Assembly (NCBI GenBank): GCA_949317995.1
Contig: OX439038.1
Coordinates: 68,028,659 to 68,092,658, forward strand
DNA length: 64,000 nt
DNA from: Acholoe squamosa
Lineage: Eukaryota > Annelida > Polychaeta > Phyllodocida > Polynoidae
Reading direction: 5' to 3'
Below, piece by piece: positions 1 to 10,465 of the stretch. Made by a program: the position numbers and the translations under genes. The notes under the pieces are model-generated. The model did not search any database. It had not been told where the DNA came from and saw only the letters and a program-made list of their open reading frames with translations. The first letter of the stretch is position 1, and every line of letters begins with the position of its first letter.

Positions 1-335
1 AATAATGTGAATTACACCAAATTTTCTTGTGAAAACACGTGGATTTCACATAAATTCACAAGAAATTGTTTCTATGGTAGCCTATTGAGTAAGGTCTAGA
101 TTTCAAAATTTTCTTGGGGGGGGGGGCATGCCTCCAAACCCCCCTAAATGTATTGCTGCACTGGGCTTGTGACAATCTGCGCTGTGCCATCCCCCCTTTA
201 CAAACTCCTGGATCCACCCCTGCAGGTTCCATGGCCGAAATGTGCGCCCCCCCCCTTTCTCCAAATCCTGGATCCGCCACTTGAAACACGTAAAAGGCTA
301 GCACCTAATCAAGGATATTACAGTATAGGATAATT
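1..335. other. Intergenic sequence with G/C homopolymer runs, no gene
   Basis: Contains a run of eleven or more G near 115-127, runs of C near 190 and 247, and two copies of a phrase like CCTGGATCC at about 208 and 268. It looks like a decayed dispersed repeat. Reading frames on both strands are short and composition-driven. The first 60 bases carry a CACCAAATTTTC word that resembles, inverted, the terminal word of the element at 8106-8881; that link is tentative. Confidence 0.35.
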
Positions 336-365
336 CAGTCCATACAGTCCTATAGTGAAGGCCAA

Positions 366-1913
366 CCCCCCTCTACCCCCCATGAAACTAGGTGACCTTG
401 TGTGTTCAGCATTGGGCCCTATGTAGGATAAGGGGGGTTCTGGAGCTATCATGTATCTTCATGAAAGGGATACCAGATGAAATGAAGAGACCATCTGAGC
501 TAAAAAATCCTGCTTAATCCAAAAATGATGGTCTTTATTCTCAGAATTTGACTGAAAGTACCCAAAAATGATGTTTGATGAGGGAAATATTTTGAAAATG
601 TACAAAAATGATATTTAAAATGATTGGAAATCTTTAAATATAGAACATGTAAATCAGAGTTAATACCTCACACACATACCCAAATGTCTGCCTACCTCTC
701 AGTCAGGCAAATTCTGGGCCTGTGCATTGCTTTGCCTATCCCACATACAGCATATCAATTGTGTACCTATCACTCATCCTGCCTATCTCTTCAATCCAAA
801 ACATCTACTGTTAAATCTGGTTATCTCTTAAAAGGCTTAACTTATAATGCTTACCCCTCACCTTACTTTATCTTATTTGTTCCTTCTTTCCTTTAGTCTA
901 CCTATCCTCAATCTCATTTATTTTACCTATCCCTTATGTGACTATCCCTCAGACCCTCATGTTTAATCTGCACTGTTTCTCTGCTATATAAGCCTTTATT
1001 GGTTAACAGTACATTCCTTACCATGTCTACTACTTCAATTTCACCTATCCCTAATAATGCCTATAATGAAGCCTACCTATCCCTTATTGTGCCTATCCCC
1101 CAACTCTGCAAATCCCTCATATTTGACTTGCACATCTTACCCTAGGACTATGTTTTTTTATGTTTGCTCATCTTACAAGGTACTCTGTGCCTATCCCCCA
1201 TGTGCTCTATATAGCTCTCTTACCCATCTCAACTCTTTTAACCTACCTGTCACAACCAACCTTCATTATGATGACCATTTCTTAGTCAACCCATCATCTG
1301 GTTACAGTCCACCTTATTCATACATCTACCTATCATTCATGTTGCATATCTTTCAGTTTACCTATATATTAGGTAATTGGGAAACTATAGGACCAGAGAA
1401 GATTAGCTAAAGTAAGGAGTAAGCTTTAGTATCTAGGCCTTTTGGGAGATAGCCTCACTTAACTCAAGATGCTTTGGATTTAAGAGATAGGCAGTATGAA
1501 TGATAGGTAGATAAGGGATAGGCAGTATGTGAGAGTAGGCAGAGTACCTGGGTAATGCACAGTTAGAATACTTGTCAGATTGGGAGATAGGCAGACATAT
1601 TTGGATATGTGCATTGAGGTACTAACTCTGGTTTAAATGTTGTGTCTATGAAGACTTCTCATCATTTTGAATATTTTTGTACATCTTTAAAATATTTTCT
1701 TCATCAAACATCATTTTGGGTACTTTTAGTCAATTTCTGAGTATCATGATCACAAGATTTGGATTCGGCAGGATTTTCTGGTCTAGGTGGTTCCTTCTTC
1801 TCCTTTAGTATCACCCTGATAAAGGAATACCACAGCTCCATAAACCACCTAATCCTCTAGAGAAATCAGCAATGAAGACACAGGGGCACCTAGTTTGATG
1901 GGGGTAGAGGGGG
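366..1913. mobile_element. Foldback element with ~360-bp inverted arms
   Basis: The left arm (about 366-725) is the reverse complement of the right arm (about 1555-1913). Both outer ends carry CCCCCTCTACCCCC, followed by AAACTAGGTG, then matching blocks such as AAAATCCTGC, AGTACCCAAAA and ATGATGTTTGATGA, in the same order, at roughly 75-80% identity. Between the arms lies a region rich in irregular CCTATCC-type words; near the right arm the complement (GGATAGG) recurs, so the self-complementarity continues inward. There is no transposase ORF. I saw no clear target-site duplication. This fits a non-autonomous foldback (long terminal inverted repeat) DNA transposon. Confidence 0.7.
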
Positions 1914-2372
1914 TGACCTGTCACACTCTACCCATAGACAATGCTCTCAGTGACCTCTCCTATAGTATCTAACCTTCTTGACCTAATCCCATCCCCCCAT
2001 CCCCCTGAGCTCATAAATGACCACTCCCGGTCCAACGTCGTAACCAACGCCGTAATTTTCGCATGGCAAAACATCCATAGCAACTGTAACTACTATACCG
2101 TAAGACGTACGGCGCAACTTCTCTGGCGACCTAGTTTGGTGGGCAAACTAAGCCTTCTCCCCTAGGTTACCATTTTGACCAAAAATCGCTGTATTCATAC
2201 GCCGCTGGTGTTGGACCTACTTTGACCTTAATACTGGGTGCTTGTGGGAACCAGCATTTGCTGGTATCCATCTACCAGGTTGAGTCACCAGGAACCAGCT
2301 AAGAAAAATAGTACCTCCCAGCATGCCTTTTTACCAGTGATGTAATCGGTAGACTACGAACTGGGGCCAGTG

Positions 2373-2404
2373 TGACGTACGGCGTTAGTGACGGCATGAC
2401 GTCA
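2373..2404 (+). promoter_or_regulatory. CRE-type promoter motifs upstream of the orphan gene
   Basis: A full palindromic CRE (TGACGTCA) lies at 2397-2404, 48 bases before the ATG at 2452, and a related TGACGTAC word at 2373-2380. A further GACGTACGG word lies near 2104. CREB/ATF proteins bind TGACGTCA in animals. The position directly in front of an open frame suggests a real promoter; no TATA box is evident, so initiation may be dispersed. Confidence 0.5.
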
Positions 2405-2451
2405 TGACGCCGTCATAGAGTTGCTTTACTTCAAAGCAACTCGCTTCTGTC

Positions 2452-3183
2452 ATGGCCTACTCGATGGACAAGTGTCCCATCAAGGAACCAAACTTCAGGG
2501 ACTATGAACACAGTAAAAATCCCGAGGTAGAAGATTCCGAATTGCCGTTGGTGTCGAGTTACAACAAAATGATGCAGCGCGTCAATCAACTGACGTTGGA
2601 AGCAAAAGTTCTTCGCAAAGACGTCGCCAAAAGCATCGCAGAAGACTTCAAAAACATCGGGAACAGAGTCGGTAAAGTAGAAAGGGAAATGGATGACGTG
2701 AAAGAGGAGGCAGTGCTTATTTGTCAGGAACTTCAAGTGGAGGGATTTGTGGAGGATATGATTAAAAGATTGGACAATTACGGAGGGTCGTTACGACGAG
2801 TTGCCTACCACGTCGACACTGTTTTTCCGCAAGTCTTCCCTCAAGGAAAAGAAGCTGTGGCACAAAAAAGGCCGGGCCACAAATCAAGTAGGTTCATATC
2901 TCCAACAAAATCACTAAGATCAGCATTTACGGCTGGGGCTAGTATCTTCAAAAAGAAGAAGCCGAAGAAACATGAAGTTTCCCATTCCAAGAGTGACAAT
3001 ATGTACGCGCAAGGACAGAAGTTTTCAACAGAATTCGTTGAGCCACCACAACCTTTGAGTCGTTCACAAGTGTTTCCAAGATCTGGAAAGTCGTCAGAGA
3101 AAGTTTGGATGGAGCGCTATCAAGGAACTATCGAGGAGGAAGATTCAAATTCAGATGACAATGAGCTTAATACAGTAGATTAA
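2452..3183 (+). CDS. Orphan intronless protein, 243 aa, coiled-coil and basic segment
   Basis: I do not recognise this protein. The frame runs from an ATG in a good context (GTCATGG) to TAA. Residues about 38-95 are helical and charged with heptad-like spacing (MMQRVNQLTLEAKVLRK onward), suggesting a coiled coil. Residues about 145-172 are basic and Ser-rich (SPTKSLRS, then KKKKPKKHE), a plausible nuclear signal or lipid- or DNA-contacting patch. The C terminus is acidic (EEEDSNSDDNE). No signal peptide, membrane segment or zinc motif is visible. Codon use is ordinary, without low-complexity inflation, and the stops in other frames make chance openness over 732 bp unlikely. A CRE palindrome sits 48 bp upstream; the nearest AATAAA is at 3726. 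It could be a lineage-specific gene, a single-exon retrocopy, or one exon of a larger gene. Function unknown. Confidence 0.6.
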   Translation: MAYSMDKCPIKEPNFRDYEHSKNPEVEDSELPLVSSYNKMMQRVNQLTLEAKVLRKDVAKSIAEDFKNIGNRVGKVEREMDDVKEEAVLICQELQVEGFVEDMIKRLDNYGGSLRRVAYHVDTVFPQVFPQGKEAVAQKRPGHKSSRFISPTKSLRSAFTAGASIFKKKKPKKHEVSHSKSDNMYAQGQKFSTEFVEPPQPLSRSQVFPRSGKSSEKVWMERYQGTIEEEDSNSDDNELNTVD

Positions 3184-3671
3184 GCCAATACCTTGGTTAA
3201 AGCAAGGTAGGGCCTATGTGACAAGTCCCTAAATCAATCTAAAATAGTAAAATAGAGAGACACACGAGAGTTTTTTCAACTTAACCCCTAGCCTAGGCTC
3301 GGTACTGTTCAGATTTAATAGTAGCGATGACAGCCAAAAATCAGGACCTCAACGGAACTCCACAATCTATATATCAAATGAAAGGGCTGAATATTTGCAT
3401 ACAAAGGCTTTTTGAATCAAGTTGATATTTCTAATAGAAACATTTTTATGAAAAGCTAAAAAAATAGAAAATGAATTTCTTTCTGTTGAATAATGCTTTT
3501 AGATGTTTAAAGATCGCCAAAAATCGCTAAAATCAATTTTTATAACACCAAATCGTTCTTAACAAGAAATGCGGTTGTGACCGCGTAAAAAAATGCCTCC
3601 CGCCGTTAATGTCGGTATTCAGTAATTTTGTATTGTGAGACCTCATCACATGGGGCAAATGAAATCATCAT

Positions 3672-3725
3672 AGCGCACTCCCGTACCGCTTCGCGGTACC
3701 GCCGCTACGCGGCGTGGGAGGCGCT
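3672..3725. other. T-shaped (three-way junction) GC-rich palindrome
   Basis: A 54-nt sequence that can fold completely. The outer stem pairs AGCGC (3672-3676) with GCGCT (3721-3725) and CTCCC (3678-3682) with GGGAG (3716-3720). Inside are two hairpins, GTACCGC/GCGGTAC around TTC (3683-3699) and CGCCGC/GCGGCG around TAC (3700-3714). Only A3677 and T3715 are unpaired apart from the loops. The island is strongly GC-rich in AT-rich surroundings and is followed at once by AATAAA. The shape resembles parvovirus-type terminal repeats or organelle double-hairpin elements, but no associated ORF is visible, so its origin is unknown. Confidence 0.75.
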
Positions 3726-3731
3726 AATAAA
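3726..3731 (+). terminator. Candidate polyadenylation signal AATAAA
   Basis: This is the first AATAAA downstream of the orphan gene stop at 3183, about 540 nt away, directly after the T-shaped palindrome. Use as the actual cleavage signal is inferred only; no GT-rich downstream element was tested. Confidence 0.25.
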
Positions 3732-3829
3732 AAATTCTAGGAGAATTGCTCTGTATGTTCATCCTGCTTGGCAAAAAATAATAGGACTTCTTCATGTGAC
3801 TGAAACAGGGTGGTCTGACAGAAATGTTC

Positions 3830-4391
3830 ACTCTCTGAAGTGGTAAAAAAATATGAAATGCAGTCAAAAAGTGTACCAGTGAGTTAGAGCTATATTTTCC
3901 CTTTAATTTTGTGTAAATTTTGTGCAATTCTGTCCAACAGAACCCTCAGAATCGAATTTCCAGTAACAGGTGTTTAGCACTGTGACAGATATAGGGAGTG
4001 CTGAGTTGTGGTTGGCTGTCATCGCTATTAATAGACTAAATAGATTAAAGTGTGATATTGTATGTAATTTGAAGCCCCTGGAACGTTGATGGCTGCTGTA
4101 TTGAAAATAGACTCTCTGAAGTGGTAAAAAAATATGAAATGCAGTCAAAAAGTGTACCAGTGAGTTAGAGCTATATTTTCCCTTTAATTTTGTGTAAATT
4201 TTGTGCAATTCTGTCCAACAGAACCCTCAGAATCGAATTTCCAGTAACAGGTGTTTAGCACTGTGACAGATATAGGGAGTGCTGAGCTGTGGTTGGCTGT
4301 CATCGCTATTAATAGACTAAATAGATTAAAGTGTGATATTGTATGTAATCTGAAGCCCCTGGAACGTTGATGGCTGCTGTATTGAAAATAG
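3830..4391. repeat. Tandem duplication, two 281-bp units
   Basis: Units 3830-4110 and 4111-4391 have identical length, and I find only two base differences between them (GAGTTGTGG versus GAGCTGTGG, and GTAATTTGAAG versus GTAATCTGAAG), so about 99% identity. Both start at ACTCTCTGAAG and end at TTGAAAATAG. The minus-strand frame through each unit is open for ~70-100 codons, but this is a by-product of the duplication and codes for nothing recognisable. The near identity means a recent event. Confidence 0.95.
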
Positions 4392-5653
4392 ACTGGCATT
4401 TATTGTTTCCAACAAATACTGATGACAATGAGTGATTCCCTTGTGTTCTAATCGTGGCATTTATGGATTGAAACAATCTCGTATTTTTTGCACACTGATG
4501 TGATCTTTAATGAAGTTAAAAGTAATGGACGTCTGTTATTGATCAGTCTTGATATTGTACTTTTGTAGCTGGTATACCGATGCTCATGGAAACCATTTGT
4601 TAGATCGTAGACGTATATCCTCATGGGATCGCCGACTTCGCCTGTGCTTTCTCTGCTCCCCGAGCACTTAGCCTAGAGCAGCGCACCAGTGTAGAAATTT
4701 CTCATATGATAGGCACCGCAGCGCCCCCACCGGCTGGGAGAGCAACCGACTGTACCGACGCACGAAAGTAGGATTCAGCATAGAGTAGAGGCTCCTATTA
4801 CCGGCAGGGCCCTTTTATCAGTGAAGGGGAGTGCTTTAAAAGTTGAAACTGACAAAGTTTTGTCTCTCAGGTTGACAAATAATCTCAGGTTGACAAATAA
4901 AATAATTTGTTAGAGTAGAGGCTCCTATTAACAACAGGGCCCTATTATTAGCAGTTTTTGATCAATCTGAGGTCCTAAACCAATGTTACTAAGTCCTGGG
5001 AGAGTGTACCAAAGCTAAAAAGCTAATTGATTGCATCCAGCATACATATAAATAGCTGTTTCACATAAATCACATGTGAAGCAGACTTTTTCTTCTTTGA
5101 GAATTATCTGGGTCAAATTCCTTACAGCCTAATTGCCTCGATTAACAAGATAATTAGTATTTCATGAATTTTTGGAACATTTTTGTGCAGAAATGTGCTA
5201 AACTATGAGTTAGAAAAGGGTATGGACACATATTTTTGGCCTCTTTTTAACATATTTAGGTCTGTTTTGAATTCTACGTCTTAATTCCATTTATTTGAGG
5301 GGGCAGATGATAGGCTCCAAAATAGACCAAAGGACCCTATTATTAGCATCTGTGAATAAATATTCTTCAAAATAGGCCAGCCAGACATCACCTTTCAAGT
5401 TATGTATCCAAAGTAGGCCAAGTAGTAGAGTATTATCCCAATCACGATGTCGGCCGACATAAACAATGATCCAAAGGAACGATGATCCCAGAACGATGAT
5501 CCCACCTTTAGAGGAACCATGAGCCCATCCTAAAGAAATGATGGTCCCACTTTTCAAATATGCCAAAATTGTATTTCTATGGCTTTAATAGAAAGCCTAA
5601 AGGGAATTAAAAAGGGAGGAATCCGTAGTGGATGGTACCGGGTGAGAGTGAGT
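4392..5653. other. Intergenic, short direct repeats, no gene
   Basis: A 17-18 bp word (CTCAGGTTGACAAATAA) is directly duplicated at about 4866-4900. The word TAGAGTAGAGGCTCCTATTA recurs at 4781 and 4911, followed in both cases by a CAGGGCCC word. CGATGATCCC-like words repeat near 5460-5510. No coding signal was found on either strand. Confidence 0.6.
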
Positions 5654-6288
5654 CCCAGGTAGCACAGAGACATTGGCATAACGTTGGGCCGACGTTGGCC
5701 CAACCATCGGCTTTACATAGGCTGCCCATCCTGCCTACATAGGCCCGACGGTGCCAACCAAATGCCAACATACGCCCAACGTTGGCTTTTGGCCGGCAAA
5801 CTTCAGCATTGGGGCCGACCATTTGCCGATGTCCTGCCGACGTTGGGCCAATGTTGGCATTTGGTTGGCAAATGCCAATGGTCGGGCCTACGTAGGCCCG
5901 ATGGGCAGCCAACGTTGGCAAATTTTCAGGGTTCTCCGCAGAATGTAAAATCACACCATAAAATCCTGCAGCGAAGCTGGTGTAAGATTTCATTTGGTAA
6001 CGTCCTAAGCCTTATGGTAGGCTAAATTTGGTTGTTTAATCTCATTCCTGACAGTGTGGGGATTACAGATGGGAATTTAACAAAGAAATTGAAAGTATTT
6101 TCATAAATATGGCCATAACTTCTCTTCTAATTGGCCGATTTGCAAAATTCAAAAACCTATATGAAGCTAAAATTACACCGGCGGTGATTCTGAGATGAAA
6201 TCACACCGGCGGCAGTAAAAATCACGCCGGCGGCCCACCGGCGTCATTACAGTGTGAGGAGAACCCTGATTTTTGTGTGCTACCTGGG
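5654..6288. mobile_element. Palindrome-rich mini-element with CCCAGGTAGCACA ends
   Basis: A perfect 13-bp inverted pair bounds the segment: CCCAGGTAGCACA at 5654-5666 and its complement at 6276-6288. A second inverted pair, CAGGGTTCTCC (5927-5937) and GGAGAACCCTG (6258-6268), is nested inside. The left 280 bp is built from self-complementary words such as CCAACGTTGG, GTTGGCAAATGCCAA and CCTACGTAGG; the right part carries several CACCGGCGG words. No transposase is encoded. Frames open on both strands here because the sequence is nearly self-complementary. The nested ends may mean one mini-element inserted into another. Confidence 0.55.
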
Positions 6289-6824
6289 GTGGCTTCGGTG
6301 TGACAACCCTAGACTCGACCGCAGATGGGTCAGATTCGATCGGTAACCAGGCAGTACCGATCCGATCGGGAGAATCAAACTTGTGGAACTCAGAAAACTG
6401 GCGTTCCTTTAATACACACAATACGCACAAAATCGACGGAAAAATGTAAGACCCCTCTGAGGGGGGACAGAAAAACTTTCGCCGCGCACATGCGGAATTT
6501 TACCGCAGATGGGCCCGACTGCGTCAGCAGATCCTGACGATCGGGAAGGTCTGCATGGACGTCCGATCCAGTCGGTCAATATCAAACAAGTTTTGCAGCC
6601 TCTAAATCGTATGATGCAAGATCAAAACATCTGCTAGAAGAGTGGTAATCTTTACTTAATTTCGAAACAGTTTTTTTCTTTGAAAGGAAGAAACCATGAT
6701 AATATCCCTCTCCTCTTATAGAAATTGAAGAAACAACAACCCTAATGATCTGATGATACTGCCCCTACGCCGTAGAACTACGATTAATGCAAAGTGTAAC
6801 TTGAATATCCATGGAAACATTTCT
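6289..6824. other. Intergenic, no gene recognised
   Basis: Contains GATC-rich words (CGATCGGTAACC, ACCGATCCGATCGG) around 6337-6370 and a CCCCTCTGAGGGG palindrome near 6454. No coding potential or RNA gene was identified. Confidence 0.5.
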
Positions 6825-6880
6825 CACGGAGCGACATTTTGCAAACTACAACGGTGTAGTATGCAAAATGTTGCTCCGTG
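6825..6880. repeat. 56-bp near-perfect palindrome
   Basis: Two 28-bp arms meet without a spacer: the left arm begins CACGGAGCGACATTTTGCA and the right arm is its complement with three mismatches. It could extrude as a cruciform and directly abuts the 5' side of a non-LTR tail. It may be a tiny foldback remnant. Confidence 0.85.
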
Positions 6881-7240
6881 CCCACATGCTTGTCTTTTGC
6901 CATGGGATTCCCCCTCAGTGAACCACGTCTGAGTGATCAAAGGCCGTGGTTTGTCTGGCCCTGCCTATGGGATCAGGCAAATAAAAGAACACTTGCTATC
7001 CTTCGAAAAGAGTAGGGGAATGAAGCCCCGGAAGCGGTTTTCCCCCTCACCCCTCCTCATAGATTCGGTCATTCATCTCATAGATTAGGTCATTCATAGA
7101 TACGGTCACTGCTGTGTAGGCCAAACAGCATATAAATACCTGTCAAAACGGAAAAGAAAGGACTTAATGTCCGAGAAACCTTGAATGTCCGAGTTCCTTG
7201 ACGGCCCCCAGACGTAAAACTAAACAAACAAACAAACCAA
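6881..7240 (+). mobile_element. 5'-truncated non-LTR retrotransposon 3' tail
   Basis: Ends in GACGTAAAACTAAACAAAC with a repeated AAAC tail, the same tail phrase that closes the LINE copy at 52560 (GACGTAAAACTAAACAAAC). The body, including GGGATTCCCCCTCAGTGAAC and GTGATCAAAGGC, recurs at 45975-46252. There is no coding part. It is therefore a dead 3' fragment left by target-primed reverse transcription of a LINE, or a SINE sharing the LINE tail. Confidence 0.7.
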
Positions 7241-7256
7241 TAACAACTTTGCCGAC

Positions 7257-7885
7257 TTCATTCCCCTGTACCGTGTACATCTGAAGGGTTGTAAATCTGT
7301 CTGGAAACTGCCCCCTCAGAAGACATGCGAAGGGTTTGAAGATATGGAGGAATGGCTTCGCAAGAAGCTCTCCGACTGCAAACAGGCCAACATGTACTGG
7401 TTGTATTGGGAATTCGTAAAGAATTTGTCCAACATCCTGTACAACTATGACCAGAAGGCAAAGTTAAATTCGCCTTAGAGGAGTACTACGAGGATGAGCA
7501 CAACGATTGCCCATTCCAATGTTGTACCCAGATGGAGGCTGATGTGGAATTCTTCCTAGATAAAGACACACTGTTGCATCATCTAGTAGAGTTTCATATG
7601 CACCAGAAGCCAGAGTACGTCTGTGACCCGGAGGCTGGCAAGAAATGTGCTAAGTGCACAGGATGTGTCACCCCCCGGCGAGGAGATATGATCCGGCATT
7701 GGGTGTCTGTCCACGGAGAAGGGCTGGAGAATGCTATTGATAGAGTGATGAAGGTACACTTTGAACTCTACAATAGCCTTCATAAATTGACCCTCACGAA
7801 ACTGTCTCCCCCCATCCTGAGCACAAAGCAGTTTGCCCCAATGGTTCCTGGTACTAACCAGAAGCTGATGGCTCGGTTTGCCTAG
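7257..7885 (+). pseudogene. Relic of the Gypsy 3' zinc-finger ORF
   Basis: The translated sequence matches residues ~500-665 of the zinc-finger ORF at 59052-61919. Shared blocks include EEW near the start, a Y-x-W...K.L.SI stretch, CPF-x-C, EYHMHHKP versus EFHMHQKP, and RRxDM...HG. The first part (from 7257) and the second part (7532 onward) are in different frames, with a one-base loss near 7460, and a stop at 7488 in the first frame; the second part ends at 7885. The Cys/His ligands of both fingers are recognisable. Low identity and broken frames make it a pseudogene. Together with the LTR at 18101-18492 it marks an old plus-strand copy of the right-edge Gypsy family. Confidence 0.7.
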
Positions 7886-8105
7886 TCTCCTTGAGCAGGT
7901 AAAGTCGAGTGTGCTCAAGAGGAGTACAACTTGCTGAACGAGTGGAGGACCAATAAGGCCTGCAAACGTGGCGGGGCTTATGTTAATCCATCCGGAGAAC
8001 AAGAACTTAGCTGCAGGGATTACCGTCATTGGGTCTCTGCTGCAGAATGGAAGAGAGACCCAGGAAACAAGGCACGTGATTGCCACCACTTTGACACGTG
8101 TCAGT

Positions 8106-8881
8106 TTGGTGAAAATCTGGTGTCGTGACAATTCATGTGTAGAACACAAGAATTTCATGTGAATTTGTCTTAAGATATCAACACAAGAAATACTCGTGTC
8201 AAATTTATTCTGCACTAGGTGGCAGCACTGTTCTGTTTTGACAGTTTTATCTCCCTCAAACCATTGAGAACTTAATCTGTTTAGTCTAATACTTCACTGA
8301 TACTCTAACCTGTAGTTACTTCTGTATATGTATACAACCTTTTTGGTATTATCTTCATGCATTGATTATTGACCATAAAAGCAGCTAAAACAAAGAGTAA
8401 CAATGAATAAGGTGACACAGACACCATTTCTGTGGGCGTAAAATCTGCACATATGCCTGGTCACCAACACCAACTGTAAATCACATGGCTCCATTGCCCT
8501 TGCATCTCAGGTGCACTTTCAGTGAACTGTTAAGAAAAGTGATGAATAAAAGCTGATGACCAATGCATTGGAGCACCTATATTTGCGAGGTTACCTTTCT
8601 CTGAGATAAGAGAATGGTAATCTTAATATATAACCAATGCCTATACCAGCTGGCTATTACTTTATACATCACCACCACAGACCCTCCATCAAATGAAAGT
8701 TTCTTTTCTATATATCACTCATATATAAATCTTAAGTTTTAATTAATTATGCTAATTACCAATGCCAAAACATGTGAATAAGTCATGTGTTCAAAACATG
8801 TGATTTCAGTAGCCTGGCAGGTCACAGAATCACAAGAATACTTGTGTTTCATACTCCTGAATGACACCATATTTTCACCAA
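8106..8881. mobile_element. Non-autonomous element with 19-bp inverted ends
   Basis: TTGGTGAAAATCTGGTGTC at 8106-8124 is matched by its reverse complement, with one mismatch, at 8863-8881; weaker matching (GTCA) continues outward to about 8100. The ~740-bp interior is AT-rich, has no ORF, and carries several ACACAAG/CTTGTGT words near both ends (sub-terminal repeats). It sits within the decayed Gypsy relic, which resumes afterwards, so it is a later insertion. The superfamily is not assigned. Confidence 0.55.
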
Positions 8882-8929
8882 TATGACAGGTTCCGAACAT
8901 GTGTTAAACACAAGATTTTGTTTCCAGGG

Positions 8930-9440
8930 GAGGCTTCTGCTTCTCCTAGCCAATCCAGATCACCCCTGAAAGCACTGGAGAATCAGTCGAAAAGGAAGAA
9001 GCAGGAACTGTGGACTGGAGGACGCCAAGGCCAACTCTGAGTGCTGTGATGCAACAGCGTCCGGCTGCACAAATTACTTCTCAGAAGGGAACTTCCTTGG
9101 TTGCCCCTAGCCCAGGGAATACCAAACCAGGGACCTTCTAGGTCCACAGCTAGCGTGGCGACAACTGTGGTTGCTTCTTCACATCCACAGGTGTTTGTCA
9201 CTGCCAGTGGGTCTGGACAACTGAATCCAAGGCCACAGAGTCAGGTACCTCCTCCTGATGCTGTGGTACATCCAGACAGCTGAAACCTTCTTCAAGAGGG
9301 AGGAAAAATTCTCTTGTGCCATTCAATCCAAGCAATTTGAGAAGCTGCAAAACTATATGGAGAACCTCCATTTGTATCGTCGCACGGTATCAAGCACCTT
9401 ACAGTGTATTGATGCTATCTAGAGATCTGGAGTAGGAGTA
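8930..9440 (+). pseudogene. Probable downstream remnant of the Gypsy 3' ORFs
   Basis: Short open stretches rich in Ser, Pro, Lys and Gln follow the inserted element. One frame near 8931-9040 has EASASPSQSRSPLK, and another near 9279-9420 contains a charged helical stretch (FFKREEKFSCAIQSKQFEK) ending in TAG. By position they correspond to the low-complexity tail of the zinc-finger ORF and the coiled-coil ORF of the right-edge element, but sequence identity is too weak to prove it. Confidence 0.3.
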
Positions 9441-10465
9441 TGTATGCTGTATACAAATATCCATGGATATGCTGAAACCTTTATTATAACTGCATAATGC
9501 TGTTGCAGTCTATATGAAATACATCACTAGTGGTGCTCTTATGCTATTATGTATACTGTGTTATTATATCAATATTGAACACTGGACTATCCACAGGATT
9601 ACTTACCTGTTTCTGAACTAAAACTACATAAAGGCCAGCTAGCACTACAGGCATCCGGGTTTAGCTACGCCCACTCATATAAAAACTCCACACCTGGAAT
9701 CCAGCTACAAAAACATCAGTTAGCCAGCACTACAGGCATCCAGGTTTAGCTACGCCGATTTACAACAAATCATCAATCAGGATGCACCAATTACTGCTCA
9801 GAAGGGAACTTGCTTGGTTGCCCCTAGCCCAGGGAATACCAAACCAGGGACCTTCTACGTCCACTGCTAGCGTGGCGACAACCGTGGTCCACTAGCCTGT
9901 TCAACAGCCTGTTCAACAGCCTGACCAGGATCAGCCTGGGGAGAACATGGATCAGTAAATCTACTACATGTTGGTTGGACATAATTGAGTGTCTCGTATA
10001 TGGAGGTGAATCATCTAATAATGTTAGATAGGAATTAATTAATCTAACACTGTAATTGTTGATTAGAATATATATTGTATCCTAATCAGGAAACTCTAAG
10101 CCAAAACTGAAACATCTGGAGAAGGGGTATGAATGCTGTATACAAATAGCCATGGATATGCTGAAACCTATATTATAACTGCATAATGCTGTTGCAGTCT
10201 ATATGAAATACATCAATAGTATTGCTCTTATGCTAGTATGTATACTGTGTTATTATATCGATATTGAACACTGGACTATCCACAGGATTACTTACCTGTT
10301 TCTGAACTAAAACTACATAAAAGCCAGCTAGCACTACAGGCATCCAGGTTTAGCTACGCCCACTTATATAAAAACTGCACACCTGGAATCCAGCTACAAA
10401 AACACCAGTTAGCTAGCACTATAGGCATCCGGGTTTACTCTTCTAGAAACTCCACACCTGGAATC
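9066..10465 (+). repeat. ~0.7-kb tandem segmental duplication
   Basis: The block from about 9066 to 9774 recurs from about 9782 to 10465. Examples are TCAGAAGGGAACTT at 9081 and 9798, GGGAATACCAAACCAGGGAC in both, and ATGGATATGCTGAAACCT at 9463 and 10152. The offset is 717 bp at the start and 689 bp later, so one copy has lost or gained ~28 bp. Identity is high (over 90% by eye). It involves the tail of the Gypsy relic. Confidence 0.85.

Noticed and set aside
1..60. Window start as the end of another 8106-type inverted-repeat element
   Set aside because: Only a CACCAAATTTTC word is shared; too short without the other end.
3628..3846. Open frame covering the T-shaped palindrome
   Set aside because: No family, poor start context, and the palindrome gives a repetitive peptide; not supported as a gene.
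5684..6025. Several overlapping open frames on both strands in 5607-6025
   Set aside because: The sequence is made of self-complementary CCAACGTTGG-type words that lack stop codons; openness on both strands reflects palindromic composition.
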